A program made the translations under genes and the position numbers. A stretch of DNA of 64,000 nt from NCBI GenBank assembly GCA_905182985.1, contig CAJJDN010000172.1, positions 62,001 to 126,000 on the forward strand, given 5' to 3'. Every line of letters starts with the position of its first letter. Within the stretch, counting starts at the first letter, position 1. Under the pieces are notes generated by a model, which worked only from the letters and a program-made list of their open reading frames with translations, made no database searches and was not told the DNA's origin. Positions 23,701 through 36,900 of the stretch are shown here, piece by piece. The stretch comes from Paramecium sonneborni. Taxonomy: Eukaryota; Ciliophora; Oligohymenophorea; Peniculida; Parameciidae.

Positions 23701-25957
23701 TATCAATCCAGGAAAAAAACATACTGTTGTTCCAGAAGATGGACCATTTTTTAGAACTTAAAATAGTGATTCATACACTAGTCAACAAAAAAAAGAATTT
23801 GATTAATTTATTCATAACAAAAATACTAAAAAAAATCCAGATGATTAATCACTTAATTTATCTTCAATTTAAGAATAACCATAACATCCACTTAATGAAA
23901 CTTCATAAGATAAAGATTTTTTCAATGATTACAAAGTATTATAATTTCAAAATCCTGAAGAACTTCAACAAAAATTTATGTAAACTGAATCTTAATAAGA
24001 TTTTGATCTTTCTTCAGAATTAGAAGGTAATAATTTTAATTTTTAAACAAATCAATTAAATACTCCATAAAATATTACTGCAAAAGGTACTAAATTCAAA
24101 AAAAGAAATAAAACTATTGAAATCGTAGTAGATGAAATGAATTATGATAAAAATGATTCAAATTAAATCTAAAATAGTCCTGATTAAAAAAAATAATAAG
24201 AAAATAATGAAGAAGAATTCCTCAAATAAAAATTAGAAGAAGAAAGACTCAAAATTATCAAAGAAGAAGAATTGAAGTTAGAATAATTAAAAGAAGAATA
24301 AAGATTAAAAGAAGAATTATATCAAGAACAATTATTATAAATATAATTAGAAAAATAGAGAATTGAGAATGAAAAAAAATAAATAGAAGAAGCTGAAAGA
24401 ATTAAGGCTGAAAAAATAATTAAAGAAACTTAAAGAAGGGAAAAAGAAATCTTATTGGAAAATGAAGAAAAATAGAAATTGTGGGCATCTTAATTAGAAG
24501 AAGAATAAAGATAGAGAGTAATTTAAGAACAAAGAGAATTTGAATTAAAATAAGAATTAGAAAAAGAGAAATTAGAAAAAATTAAATTTTAATAATAATT
24601 ACAGGAAAAACTAATAAGAGAGTAAGAATTGGAAAAATTAGAAATAGAAAAAAAAAAAAAAGCTGAAATGGAAAGATTGGAATTATAAAAATTAGAGGAA
24701 ATTAGATTAGAGGAATTAAAAATTTATAAATAAAAAGAATTAGAATTACAAAAACAACTTTAAGAATAAATTAAAAAAGAAAAAGAAGAATATGAATTAA
24801 GAAAAATATAAGAGGAAGAAACTTTAAAATTATAAGGAGAATTATTAAAAAGATAACAATAAGAAGAATTAAGATTAAAATAAGAAGAAGAAATAAGACA
24901 ATAGCAAGTATTATAATTAAAATTACAAAAAGAAGAAGAATTAAGGAAATAGTAAGAAGAAGAGGAAAATCAAAAGTAACTTAAATTATTATAAGAAGAA
25001 GAATAAAAGTAACTTAGATTATTATTAGAAGAAGAAGAATAAAAAAAACTTAAATTATTTTAAGAAGAAGAATAAAAAAGGTTAAAATTATTATAAGAAG
25101 AAGAAGAATTATAGAGACTTAAATTATTAGAATAAGAAGAATAAAAAATATTTAATTCTTCTGCTTAGAGAAATTAATCACTCTAATTCATAGATTTTGA
25201 TAATGATCAAGATTAAATTTCTTAAGATAAAGAAGCTAACAAAAATAAGAAACAAATTTTCTTATAATTAGATGATCTTGATGATTAATTTGTACCTCAA
25301 AAGAAATCGAAATTTGATAGCGCTTCTATAGAATTGGCTGAGGAAAAAATTATACAAGAAAATGATTAAAGTGGTTGTCAAAATACTGATTATTTAAGAT
25401 AATTTGATATAAATGATCCAAAAGATATATTTTAACCTAGAATTTCATCTAAAAGTATAAGTGTTAATCATACTCATAATAATCCTTAATAAATTAATAA
25501 GACCATACAAGATTATCCTAATTCTAGGCATTTTTCAGGAGTTAATCAGCATTAATTTATTCCTAAAAAGAAAAATTCAAATGTCCCTATTACAAACTAT
25601 CAAAAATAAGAAATTCCAAAAAGATCCTCAAAATCTTCTAATCCTCATAATACTCTTAATTAACAGAGTTAAAATAAAGTTTTAGGAACTCCTACAAACT
25701 ATTAGCAAAATAACATTAATTTTATTGGAAATGCTTACAATACTTTTGCACCTAAAACAGTTATAAATAAAGAAAAAGATGATAGATATTTAAGATAGAA
25801 AGAAGAAATATATCTATAGCATATTCCAAATTATTATGAGAAATAAGTCTTAGAGGATTTAAAAAAGAAAAAATAATATTAATAATAAAAAAAGAATGCA
25901 AGATCCAGTTAACATAAGTAATTTGAAGTAGCTGATGATCTCCATTTGGATTTCTGA
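17784..25957 (+). CDS. Giant cysteine-rich polytopic surface protein with coiled-coil tail (2709 aa)
   Basis: Introns of 23 nt (about 18371) and 21 nt (about 18575) give exactly 2710 codons. The signal peptide is MTIQILLLLINFVQGVDN. Residues ~20-970 are an S/T/I/N-rich ectodomain of probable beta structure. Residues ~970-1670 carry over twenty furin-like or growth-factor-receptor-type cysteine repeats (C-x2-C spacing such as CKSPCKTCKSSTSCLSC). Six to seven hydrophobic segments follow (TILTLVFTTTVIVAKI, IIMGALAFNYLFNFIHLIS, LSFIGFITTF, IISLLSIFLTTLPMIVASA, IIVTFIIFISII). The rest, about 800 residues, is a cytoplasmic tail with a long E/K/Q/L-rich coiled coil and a Q/N-rich end. The layout suggests a receptor or adhesion-like protein anchored to the cortex; ligand and function are unknown. 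Confidence 0.88.
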
Positions 25958-26187
25958 ATAATTAATTTTGACATTATACATAGAAATTTAATTTTCTTTA
26001 TTATTTGTATTGTTTATAAATTCTTTGAAAAATTACTTATCCTCGTCTTAAGATTTTTAGAAAACAATCTCTACTGTATATTTGGTAAGAATAAGCTAAG
26101 ATTTTTTAAAAATTTTGTTTGAGTAAAAAAATGAATAAAACTTCTTAATTTTTTATTAGATTTTATATGAATATCTATAATAATTTT

Positions 26188-26442
26188 TCAATCACTTTCG
26201 ATTGTAAACATTCTCAAGGTACCTAATGCAACACCTCCTAAAAATTAATAGAATTCTTCCTAAAAAAATGAAAAAGATAATTTTACTTCTGTTTTGAATG
26301 AATCCTCTTGTTATAAGTGTCTTCTATAATTTCTGATTGGTCTGAGAACATTTCTTTCAAGCTTTCTATTGAATGGCGGAACAAATAAATATCCAACAGT
26401 CACAGCTCCTGCTGTTCCTAATGCTATCTTAGCCAATACCAT
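26188..26442 (-). CDS. Small uncharacterised protein (75 aa)
   Basis: Begins MVLAKIALGTAGAVTVGYLF, a hydrophobic N-terminus that could be a membrane anchor or an organelle targeting segment. It continues PPFNRKLERNVLRPIRNYRR. A 27-nt GT..TAG intron is a multiple of three without a TGA, so splicing (75 aa) or retention (84 aa) both stay in frame. It ends GGVALGTLRMFTIESD then TGA. Composition is compatible with a small mitochondrial inner-membrane protein, but no family is recognised. Confidence 0.6.
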
Positions 26443-26480
26443 TTTATTTATTAAAATATATAAATAATAATTAAATATTT

Positions 26481-26793
26481 TCATTTTTCTTCTATTTTAG
26501 CCATAATACTTAAAACCTACTCAATTAATTTTTAAAATTCATTTTCAGAAACCTTGCCATCTTAATTTTCATCTAATTCTTTTAATATTTCATCCATTTC
26601 TTCTGATGATGGCCTTTCAATTTTTAATATATCAGCACAATTATTTAGAATTGAAATTAGTTCTCTAAAATTTTTATATAACTTTTAACTTTCTTTCTAA
26701 AAAGCCACTATCATCCTCATCTAAAGCATTAAAAGCAACTTTAGTAATTTTTTTAACTTTTTAAGCGTTGTTTAAAATTTCTCTAAAACTCAT
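26481..26793 (-). CDS. Two-EF-hand calcium-binding protein (95 aa)
   Basis: One 25-nt intron (GTTAAAAGTTATATAAAAATTTTAG) gives exactly 96 codons. Loop 1 is DEDDSGFLERKE, with acidic residues at positions 1, 3, 5 and 12. Loop 2 is DENQDGKVSENE. Both keep the central Gly and the final Glu, so both should bind calcium. The protein equals half a calmodulin or centrin; partners are unknown. Its start codon lies 23 bp from that of the divergent WDR3-like gene. Confidence 0.85.
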
Positions 26794-26816
26794 TAAATAT
26801 AATTAATTAATTATTT

Positions 26817-29325
26817 ATGGTCAAAGCTTATTTTGGATATAAATTTGAGACTCTTTTTGGTAATATTAGCAATAATGGAGGAGTAATAATTAATGATATA
26901 GCATATACAATAGTGGATTAATATTTACTTTTGTTAAATATTAAGACACAAGAGATTATTTAATAAATTGTAATAGAAGGTAAAAATATAAAAATGACAA
27001 AAATTGCTATAAAAGATAATACTTTAGCAATGGGATATCATGATGGTGAAATAATAATATATAATATGGTTGATAAAGAAGTTTAATGCAGATTTTTTAA
27101 CCATTAAAGTGAAATAACTTAATTATTATTTTTAAGTGAGACTATTTTAATAAGTGGAAGTTGTGATACTTCTATAATAGTATGGGATTTAGCTGATTAA
27201 TCATTATAATTTAGATTGATTGGACATTCAAATTAAATTACTGCTTTAGAATTAATTACTCTTGAAGATCAAAGCTTAGCATTTACTTAATAATTTATAG
27301 TTTCAGGTAGTAAAGATGGATTAGTAAAAATATGGGATTTAAACCTTGAATGTTCTGTGGCTACATTATCAAGTATGCATAGTGAAGTCACATGTTTATG
27401 TGTTTTTGAAAATTATTTAATCATTTGTACTAATTCTGATGAAGTTCTTATTAAATAATGTTAATTAAATTCAGGAAAATGTTAAATTGAAGATGATGGT
27501 ATTATTAAGAGGTAATCTTTTATTAGAGCACTTTAATGTTAATATATTTAATAGAAATTAATGATTTTAAGTAAAAATATTATATATTTTAGATAATGAA
27601 AAGAAAATCGAAGTTTATAAATCAAAATAAGGAAAAAAACTTTAAAAAGCTGAAAGTCTTAGTCAATCTTTAATTTATAGTACAGTCATTTCATAATTAA
27701 ACAAAATAGTTTATTTTTAAGCTATTGTGTATAAAAACCTATTAAAAATAGTTATTTTCACATCCGATAATTAAATTGTGATAAAGGAATTATCTAATGA
27801 TAATATTGATGAAAATAATAATATAGTCATTCAATAAATTAGTGGTCAAATTAAATAAATAAAATTAACATAAAATGATAATAAACTAATAGTAATAGCA
27901 TCAAACAAATGTTATTAATTTGATAATGAAACTGCTTAATAACTTAATAGTATATCAAATACAAATAATTATACTTCTCTATGTATTTTACCAAAAAATA
28001 AGTACTTTATGGTTGGAGATGAAAAAGGAACTTTATATTTAATTGATATGAATTAAAATGAAGTTATTTTTGAATAAAAAATACATAATTCAAATATTAA
28101 TAGTATTGAATGTCATGAGAATTGCAAAGCATTTAATGGTTTAGTAATAATGACAACAGAGATAGATAAGAAAGTAAATTTTGTAGAGTTATTTTTTAAT
28201 AAAACATAAAAATGTTTAGAATTTTAAGTAGTTAATACAATATATTTGAAAGAAAATATAAGAAGTGCTTAATTTTCATATGATGGTAATTACTATGCAT
28301 TTGCTTAAATGAATAATATAGTATCAATATATTATTGTGATTCTCATAAATTGTATTTAGAATTATATGGACATTCATTACCTGTTTTAACTTTTGCATA
28401 TACTTCAGATGATACAATAGTAATATCAGCTGGTGCAGACAAAAGTATTAAATTATGGGCAACAGATTTTGGAAATTGTAAGAAAACAATTAAAGCACAT
28501 ACAGCAGAAGTTATTTAAATTAAAACTGTTAATGACACACATTATTTTTTTAGTGGATGCAAAGATAATATTATTAAATATTGGGATGGAGATACATATT
28601 AATTAATATTATAATTTAATGAAGCATTAACTGGAATATAATCATTAGTTATTGGATGTATTGGAGATTTGTTTTATTCAGCTACTAAAAATGGAGTCAT
28701 CAGAAAATATGTTTAAACTAAGGAATAAATTTTTGTTTCTGAAGAGGAAGAAAAGAGATTACAAGAATCCCTAATGTAAGAATTATAAAATAAAAATAAA
28801 TAATCAACTGGATTTGATTAAGGTTAAGATTAAGTGAAAAAAGATTTAACTCTTGTCTAAATTGGATAATAAAAATTATTGGAAACTGAATAATTAATGG
28901 ATATATTAGAAAAAATTAAATAGTATCGAGAAACTATTGAATTAGGTGAAATTCCAAATGAAGATCTATTTTACAATAAGAATGTTACAGAGTATTTATT
29001 TGATAATCTCTAAAATTCAGACTTGAGTTCTCTAATGAAATTTTTACATCATCAACATTTAGTTACTTTAATAAATGAAATGAATTAAGATATTGCTTTA
29101 AAATAATATCCAATTATCATAAATAAGTTAATAACTTATATTTTTAATAAGATTGATGGATTTGGATTTAATTCACATGAAATAATGATGAAAGTTCTTA
29201 ACATAAGAACTTAATTACAAATATATTTTAAAAAGGAGAAGAAAATAGCTGGATTCAACCTTGACATTCTTAATTTAATGATCTAAGATATAAGTAAAAA
29301 CTAGGATGATTTTATTTTTGAATGA
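26817..29325 (+). CDS. WDR3: WD40 / Utp12-domain protein, WDR3-like (U3 snoRNP)
   Basis: Subunit of the small-subunit processome needed for 18S rRNA maturation in the nucleolus. One 22-nt intron (AA|GTAAAA..TTAG|AT) gives exactly 829 codons. Two sets of WD repeats are visible (ISGSCDTSIIVWDLAD, SGSKDGLVKIWDL, then SAGADKSIKLWATDFG and SGCKDNIIKYWDG). A C-terminal alpha-helical Utp12 region follows (LMDILEKIKQYRETIELGE, SDLSSLMKFLHHQHLVTLI, IMMKVLNIRTQLQIYF). It is somewhat shorter than animal WDR3 (about 940 aa). The order and linker (EEEEKRLQESLM before the Utp12 domain) favour WDR3/Utp12 over Utp13 or Utp21. Confidence 0.85.
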
Positions 29326-30404
29326 TTAATTTATATGTTTATAAATTAGTGATGTGGATAATTTTAAATAATATAAATTGTTATTATTCTAAAATAAAAT
29401 AAATATTTTATCAATAATGTATTTGATTATTCTGATCTGTACTGATTAAAACATATTGATAAACTTATTTAAGATTATTAAGTAGATTTTATTAATTGCT
29501 TAATTGATTTTGATGTACAAATTTGATGAGAATCAACTTAAAAGGCCTATTAGTTAATATTATGAAACTTACTTCTTCTATATTATATTCCTCTACTATA
29601 AGCATATACAAATTTATTTATTACCAGTTTTGAAAAAAAGTCATTTTTTGGATCCAAAAAATTGCTGATTATAATAAATAATCTCTCTAGGCAGAATTAC
29701 GCTTTTCTTCTATCTTGTTTTTTTACCTTTTTATTAGGTTTTATTTTAAATTTAAAAAAGTTTTTTTCCTTTTTAAAGATGACTTGCTCATAGTTAAGCT
29801 TAAGATTTTGACTATATAATTTAAAGTAATAAGATATTTAAAATTATTTTTTAACTATTCAAGTTCAGCTATTCTATTATAATTTAGCATACAATACATT
29901 ACCTTTAATTAGGAATGTAAAAATTTTAGTAATTATTGGATTAGATTGTAATATTTTATTAAATAATTTTAGATGTTGTTTAATAAAAATTACAAAATAC
30001 ATATTTTTAGTATTTTTTTTGATAGATTTAAGTTTTGGATAACATTTTTTTGGGAAAGGAGCGATGATTCCAATAATTTTATAAGTTTTATAATGTTATA
30101 GAATTAGTGTTAATTGCTTCTTCATATTAAAAATTTAACAATTAAATTAGAATAATTTATACATATAATTTTGCTAATTGGATTAATCTAAATAATATTT
30201 TTCTTGTTTGGTGGTTTAAAAATCCTTGTATGATCATTTGAAAAATAATTTGCTTTTGGGAAGAGTTAGAATTTATTATATTTAATAAGTTATCCATTAT
30301 AAGGAAGCTTGCTTAATTAATATTCTTTTATATAGTAGATTAGATAGAATGATGATTATAATGTAAAATTGTTATGAATAATTATCAATATTATAAATAT
30401 AAAA
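29326..30404. other. Gene-poor kilobase with decayed reading-frame fragments
   Basis: No intact gene is supported. An ORF at 29417-29668 (+, 83 aa) contains FDENQLKRPISQYYETYFF. An overlapping frame just upstream reads KHIDKLIQDYQVDFINCLI and then hits two TGAs. The two fragments would join by one frameshift, which suggests a relic. The rest is T-rich. The 5' region of the downstream kinase lies at the right end. Confidence 0.4.
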
Positions 30405-32206
30405 ATGAAGTCTCGTTATATTTAGATTGATAAATATATGATAGACACTTAAAAGTAATTAGGAAAAGGAAATTGTGGAACAGTTTACTTGGGATTTTAT
30501 GCGAAAGGAACTGGAGATGAAAAAATCTTTTTGGCTATAAAGGAAATCCCTGTAAAAGCTTCCCCTGAAGTAACAGTATCCCTTTTACAAGAAATAAATG
30601 TGTTAAGAAAAATAAATCATTAAAATATCGTTGGTTTTATAGATGCAAAAAAGAATGAAGAATTTATGTATTTGGTTACAGAATATTGTAATTAAGGAGC
30701 TTTGGATGATTTTATATTAAATCACAATTTATCAGAAGAAGATGTTGTTGTGTTCTTTAGATAAATTGCAGCAGCATTCAAATATTTAGTTACGAAAAAG
30801 ATTATTCATAGAGATATTAAACCATAAAATTTATTATTACATAATGGGTAAGTGAAAGTTGCAGATTTTGGATTAGCTAAAGTCATGGATCAATCAAATT
30901 AAAGTGGTAAATTTCAAACTTTTAGTGGAACTCCAGTTTTTATGTCTCCTTAAATAATTAAATAAGAATCTTATAATAGTTTAAGTGATATGTGGTCTTT
31001 AGGAGTTACTTTCTATTTTATGTTATTTAGAGAATATCCTTGGGAAGAGGTCAATCCATTAAAGTTGTTAAAGAAAATCTAACATAAAAGTATACATTTT
31101 ATTTAAAATTTAGTTGATAATCTAATACCTGAAGGATGTACATTATCAGAACCAACTAAAGATCTTTTAAAAAGAATGCTTGTTATTGAAGAAAATAATA
31201 GAATTTCATGGCAAGATTTCTTTAATCATAAAGCTATAAAAATTGAATAAGATCCTTAATTTACATTATCAACTTAAGACACAGTTGAAGATTTAACTTT
31301 AAACAATTTCTTAATTTAAAGTGCAAGTCTTAGTTTATCAGACAAAGAACAAGATGAAATGTAAGAATATGGAAGAAGATAAACATTGTAAATCTAATTT
31401 TTAATATTAGAAATTATTTAGCTCATTAAAATATTTTAAATAGAGCCAGAAAAGCAAAAGATCATTTAGAGTTTGAAAAATCTATTGGATATTATTTTTT
31501 ATAAGTTGCTAAAGAATTAGAAAGTCAAAAAAAAATTGATTCTGCAAATTTGATACCTGAAGATTTGTACATAAAATGCATGTTTTTACTATACAAAAGA
31601 ATTTATTGTGTCTTTTCATCATTAAATTAAATGCTATTATTTGATTGTAATGAAGCAGGCATTATAGAAATTGATCCATAAGATTGGTTAGAATTAATGA
31701 CATCTGAATATCATCAAAATGATTTATAAAAAATTAGATAGAGTACTTAAAGGGATTTTGATATTTCTAGAAAAGAATTTATTAAATGGAAAGAATAATT
31801 ATATGATGCTTAATTTTAATTAGAAAAATTCTCCATTATTGAAAGAGGAGATGCTTATAAAGATAATAGTATCGAAGAAAATGAATACTTAATTATGGCA
31901 ATTAATGATAATTTTAAAGAAATGTTTTTAATTTTAGCACAATAATTAGAACCTATATATTTATAAATTTTAGAAACTTAAAAACCTATTAATAAACATT
32001 AAATATACAATGAAAAGAAAATTGATACTATATTTGTTTATGATTTGATAATATTCTTATGTTTCAGAAATATTGTTAAAAAACCATAATAAGATTGTTG
32101 CATATAAATAAATTTTTAAAAGTATTATGAAGATAGAAAAAGAATTGAAGAAATAGAAATATTACATAGAATTTAGAAGCAGTATTAAGCTTGGAAGCAG
32201 AATTGA
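30405..32206 (+). CDS. ULK/ATG1-like serine/threonine kinase (592 aa)
   Basis: One 23-nt intron after RRQTL gives exactly 593 codons. Kinase motifs in order: GKGNCGTVYLG (P-loop), FLAIKEI (VAIK lysine), HRDIKPQNLLL (catalytic loop), VADFGLAKVM (DFG), GTPVFMSPQ in place of the APE motif, and DMWSLGVTFY. HRD-x-KPQN and the overall pattern resemble the ULK/ATG1 group, which starts autophagy, but the assignment is only at group level. About 300 residues after the kinase are helical (RARKAKDHLEFEKSIGYYF), perhaps the equivalent of the ATG1 tMIT domain. The APE glutamate is Gln (codon TAA). Confidence 0.88.
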
Positions 32207-32837
32207 ATTTATTATTTGTTTATAATTTATTTATTTTTGCATTATTGAATTTCGCATTAGCTATTTTCAATTAAGTGAAAATTAAACCTGTTTAGAAATG
32301 ATACAGAAAGTATTTTTTTAATTAAAAAGAAGTGGAGTTTTTGTATCAGAATATATTTTAATTTTTAATATTATGCTGATAATTTAAATATTTATTAATA
32401 AAATGTTTAATCCAACCTTTATGTAAGATAACAAAGTCCAAATAAGTTTGAATATTTCAATAAACTTATGTACTAAACTCTTTCATTAGTTCGGAAAATA
32501 TCATTACGGCTTTTTTTTCTTTTTAAAAAAAAATGTAAGAAATTATTTACTATAAAAGCTGCACCAGGTGAAAAACAAAAAATATGACAAATAAATTTGA
32601 AGAAAAAAATTTTCCAAAGAAAAAGGAGATAATTTTTCTTTCTTGAACTAATGAACCTCAAAACAAAATATTAACATTAATTATATTTATAAAATTAATC
32701 AATGTTTTAATATTAATATATTATTCTCAAATCTTCGCCTTAGCTAATTACTATTAAATTTGTAATTATGACTTTTAAAAGGGCATTCATAATTGCCAGT
32801 TTTAAGTATTAATCATTCATTTTAATATTTACGTCTA
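32207..32837. other. Intergenic, no gene seen
   Basis: AT-rich, with 5' sequence of the following gene at its right end. Short frames on both strands near 32470-32660 look like chance openings. Confidence 0.45.
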
Positions 32838-33772
32838 ATGCTTCCAATATATCCCTTAGCTTCACACTCCAAGCAATAAGAGCTTTAGAATAAAAGGTCT
32901 TCCAAAATTTTGCAAAAACCTATAGCCAAATAAAAAAGTAAACTTGTCAAATCAAGTAAATGTAATCATGATTCATTAATTTAGTTCATTTCAAACAAAA
33001 AGATAAAGGACAATAGTTATACTAAATTGCTTAGATAGAAAGAATGACTAAATCAAACTCAAATATTGGATATAAATGTCGATAATTAGGTGCATTATTT
33101 ATCGATTAGTTTTTAATGAAAGGTTAAATATTAGAAAGGTAATACAACAAAGAATCAGCTGAATATAAGCTATCATTTATTACTTAAAATACTGGAATCT
33201 AAAGTAGAGATAATTTAGAAAATGACGAAATGTTGCATTTTTACAAACTATTACCTTGTGAAATGATAACAGAAAAAAATAGAAATACATTTTAAGATAA
33301 GATTACTAGACCTTATGAATGCTTTAATTTTTTATTTATTGATGAAAAATTAGTTGGAATTAAAAAAAAAATGAACTTTGATTTGCTTAGAATGATAGGC
33401 ATAAATGAAGAAATTTTAGATGATTATGTTTAAAAAGAGAATTAACTTCCAGTATTTTGGAATATTTCCAATTTTATTTAGATAAAAGAGGGAATTTACT
33501 ATACTAATTTAATAAATTTTCAAGGTGAAATTTTCGTATCCCAGATCGAAATCAAAAAATTCATATAAACAAATTCTTGTTAAAAGATATCCCATTAATT
33601 TCTATATTTTATTTATAATTGTGATAGAAGTCAATTAAATGTCAACCAAATTGAGAAAAATTTTATAAATTATTTTTAGTTATAAGCCCTACCCTTAATA
33701 CAATAAATTTCAATACATAAGTCAAGAATAATGAAACCATGCCTGATTAAACCAATAAAAGATTTTAAGTGA
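32838..33772 (+). CDS. Uncharacterised 301-aa protein
   Basis: Starts MLPIYPLASHSKQQELQNKR. A 29-nt intron (GTAAATGTAATC..AATTTAG) gives exactly 302 codons, ending IKPIKDFK then TGA. The N-terminal 60 residues are basic and low-complexity. The remainder is globular-looking (YKLSFITQNTGIQSRDNL, HFYKLLPCEMITEKN, NLINFQGEIFVSQIEIKKF) without a motif I can name. It converges with the giant surface gene, with 133 bp between the stops. Confidence 0.65.
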
Positions 33773-33905
33773 AATGGTTATTTATTTATATAAATTATAA
33801 TTAATTATTTATTAATTAAAGATGTTTATACTTTATTGTAAATTATGATTTTTTTTTAATCTTGTGTATATATATAATCTAAATAAACCTAAAATATAAA
33901 AATAA

Positions 33906-36900
33906 TCATTCATTTGATTTTAATATTTGCCCAGTTTCCACTGTATATAAGGGACGACTTGAATTAGTTGGATAACATCCAATCAGACTTGATTCTCTAT
34001 AAGTATTGCTCAGATATAAATTTTTTTCCTTGATTTATCTCTATTTTGTTTTCAAAAATTATCGTATTTTTTTAAATCTCATTTAAATTCTCTCTTCTTA
34101 TTCCTTTCTTAAAACCAAATAAGGTCTCAAGCATGCATATTAAATATTTATTTTTGGAAATCTAAAAATGATAAATTTTCTTAAAGAATCCAATTATAAG
34201 TTTAATCGTTAAAGATAAACAACAAAAATCCTTCGTAATAGTAATTCTGTTTATTTATATATTAAAAATAAAATAACAGTTTATATTGCATAATTTAAAT
34301 AATTTATTTCTTCCTATTAAATTACATATAACAAAAGACTGCAAATTAATGTGATTGATAATAAAAAGGAAATCTTTCCATCAATTTAATTAATTGATTA
34401 TAACTTATAAGGTTGAATTTCTAAACAAAGTTTATAATAGGCTAAAACAATAAGAAACATAAAAATGCCCTTAATTAGAATTTATTATTCAAAATAGTTA
34501 ACAATTAAAATGATTGATATTTTTTGTAACATTTTGATAATTTCCCAATAATATGATTTAGGTGTGTATTCATTATATAAGAATGAAAATTTTTAAAAAG
34601 AATTTTTATCATCTAAAGAATTTCTAATTTTTCTCATTTAGAAGAATAAAAAAGCAGGAATAACTAATCCAATAAAAATTAAAATTGGATAAATAAATCT
34701 TAATGACCAAATTTTATGTGTTTCAGTATCAAATTTGCTAGCAACATTGGCTTAAATCCAGTCAATACCTGATAATTGACGTTTTGTAATTAAGGATGCT
34801 CCCCTAATAAAATTAAAATAAATAAGAATACCATTTCATTATGTTTTGTAAATTTAAACAATATAAATAAATGATTGAGGAGAATAGAAATGATTTTGAA
34901 AATATCACATATTTTTTAATAAGAAAGATTAAAAATACGAAACAACAACAAGCAAAATGAAATAAAGGCAACAACAAAATAATTATAAAATGAGCATATT
35001 CATAGTTAATTGTAACAAAAGAAGGAATAGAGCAATCTAATTAATAAGTTACTATATAAGTAGAATCTCCTAAAAATATAACAATATTTGATAGATTTGC
35101 AAAAATAGTTATTTATAGTGTAGTAATTAAAGATAATATTTAAAAATTATTATTTGCCATTTTAATAAGAGTGCTTGTTTAATCCATCATTTATTTATAA
35201 ATAGTTTAATAATGACGATATAAACATTTGAATTTAAATAGTTATTTATTTGATAATGTATTACTTCTAACAGTTAGACCAATTAATAAAATGATCCATA
35301 GTGATTGAAATATCATAAATATTAATTAAAAGCTTAATTTTCCACATTTTTAGCAATTAATTTCTTTATTATTTAAATAAGATCCATGTCCTCTAATATT
35401 AAATAAATCACATTCTTCACATAAAGCTCCAAGTGAACCAATAGCACATGTATTATCAGATACATCCCATCCACCTAGACATCTTATAGGATATTTTTTG
35501 CATTATTCAATATAATTAGATCTAAATTAAGGTCTCCAATAACCAGGTTAAAGCTCTATCATAGCTCCAGTAGTGCTTTTAATCATTTAGATGTTCATTC
35601 TAGTACATTATGTACTTTTTACTTCTACTGAATAATATCCTTATAAACTATCACATTTTATGCACTTTTAGTTTGAAAAATATTCTCCTATTTGACATAT
35701 AAATGTCTTAACTAAAAATCTCATATAATATTCTTAATTTATAATACTACTACATTGTGTATCAACTTACAAGTAATATTAATTCGATAAATAAGGATCT
35801 AAAATAAATATCAAATCATTTAAATCATAATTTTATTTTATCTCATTAAATATTACACTTTTTATTTCAGAATTATTAGATGATGAAATTTATTCATTTA
35901 AATCTATTTAACTTATATTTAATAAACACTAAGTCTAATTTAAATCAAAAATTTATTCATTTAAACAATTAGTACATTGAATTGTATAGTGATAATCTAA
36001 ATTAACATAAGAACTTTTTTCTATGTTAAATTTTTAATAATTGTTTAAGGAAATACCACTGGGCATATAAATAAATTATGCTGGTATTGAATTATTAAAA
36101 TATTCAACAATCTCTATTGTCTTATTTCCACTTTCAAGATGTTATTTTAGGGTACTTTTATTATTTATTTATAATTATAGTTCAGTAGGTTCAGTAGCTA
36201 AATTATTTGCAAAATAATTTGCTTTATTATCAATCAATAAAATAAGGACCTTATTTAAACTAAATAAAGTTTTATCATATATAGCCCCTCCTATCTGAGC
36301 TTAATTCTTAATAAAACTTACATCCTTAAATTCTAATGCCTAAGTTTTATCTTAAGTTTAATAATATATCGCTCCACCAGAACCAAATGCAATATTTGAT
36401 AAAAAAACTGATTTATGGATTTTTATTCTAAAATTTTATAAATTCATAGCCCCTCCTGTTTAAGCTGAATTATTATAGAATAATGAGTAAGTTAATTTGT
36501 GAATGTTTTAACTTATAATTGAATTCAAAAATAAACACGATCCTTAACCACAAGTATTTTTTAAAAATTATAAATGACTTAATCTAATTTTTTATGCTAA
36601 TTATTTATTATTAATATATAATAATCCCAATTAACATGTCTTACAATTATTACTATGCATTTACATTAACATAATTTAAGCGGAGGTAATATTGTTATTA
36701 AGATTTATTTCTATTAAAGAACTGAAATTTTTAACGTCGTTTTTATTAAAGATATTTTAGTTTATTTTTTCTATTTAATTAAATTTATTTATTTAATTAA
36801 TATCAAGTTCATTAAAGAAACTAATAAAAATTGATTTTATAACAACTAATGATTTCACAGCTAAATATGATAATTTATATCAAATTACATGGTATATTTT

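Noticed and set aside
32473..32661. Minus-strand frame of 62 aa rich in F and K
   Set aside because: No homology, runs over poly-A/T tracts, no neighbouring exon that would join.
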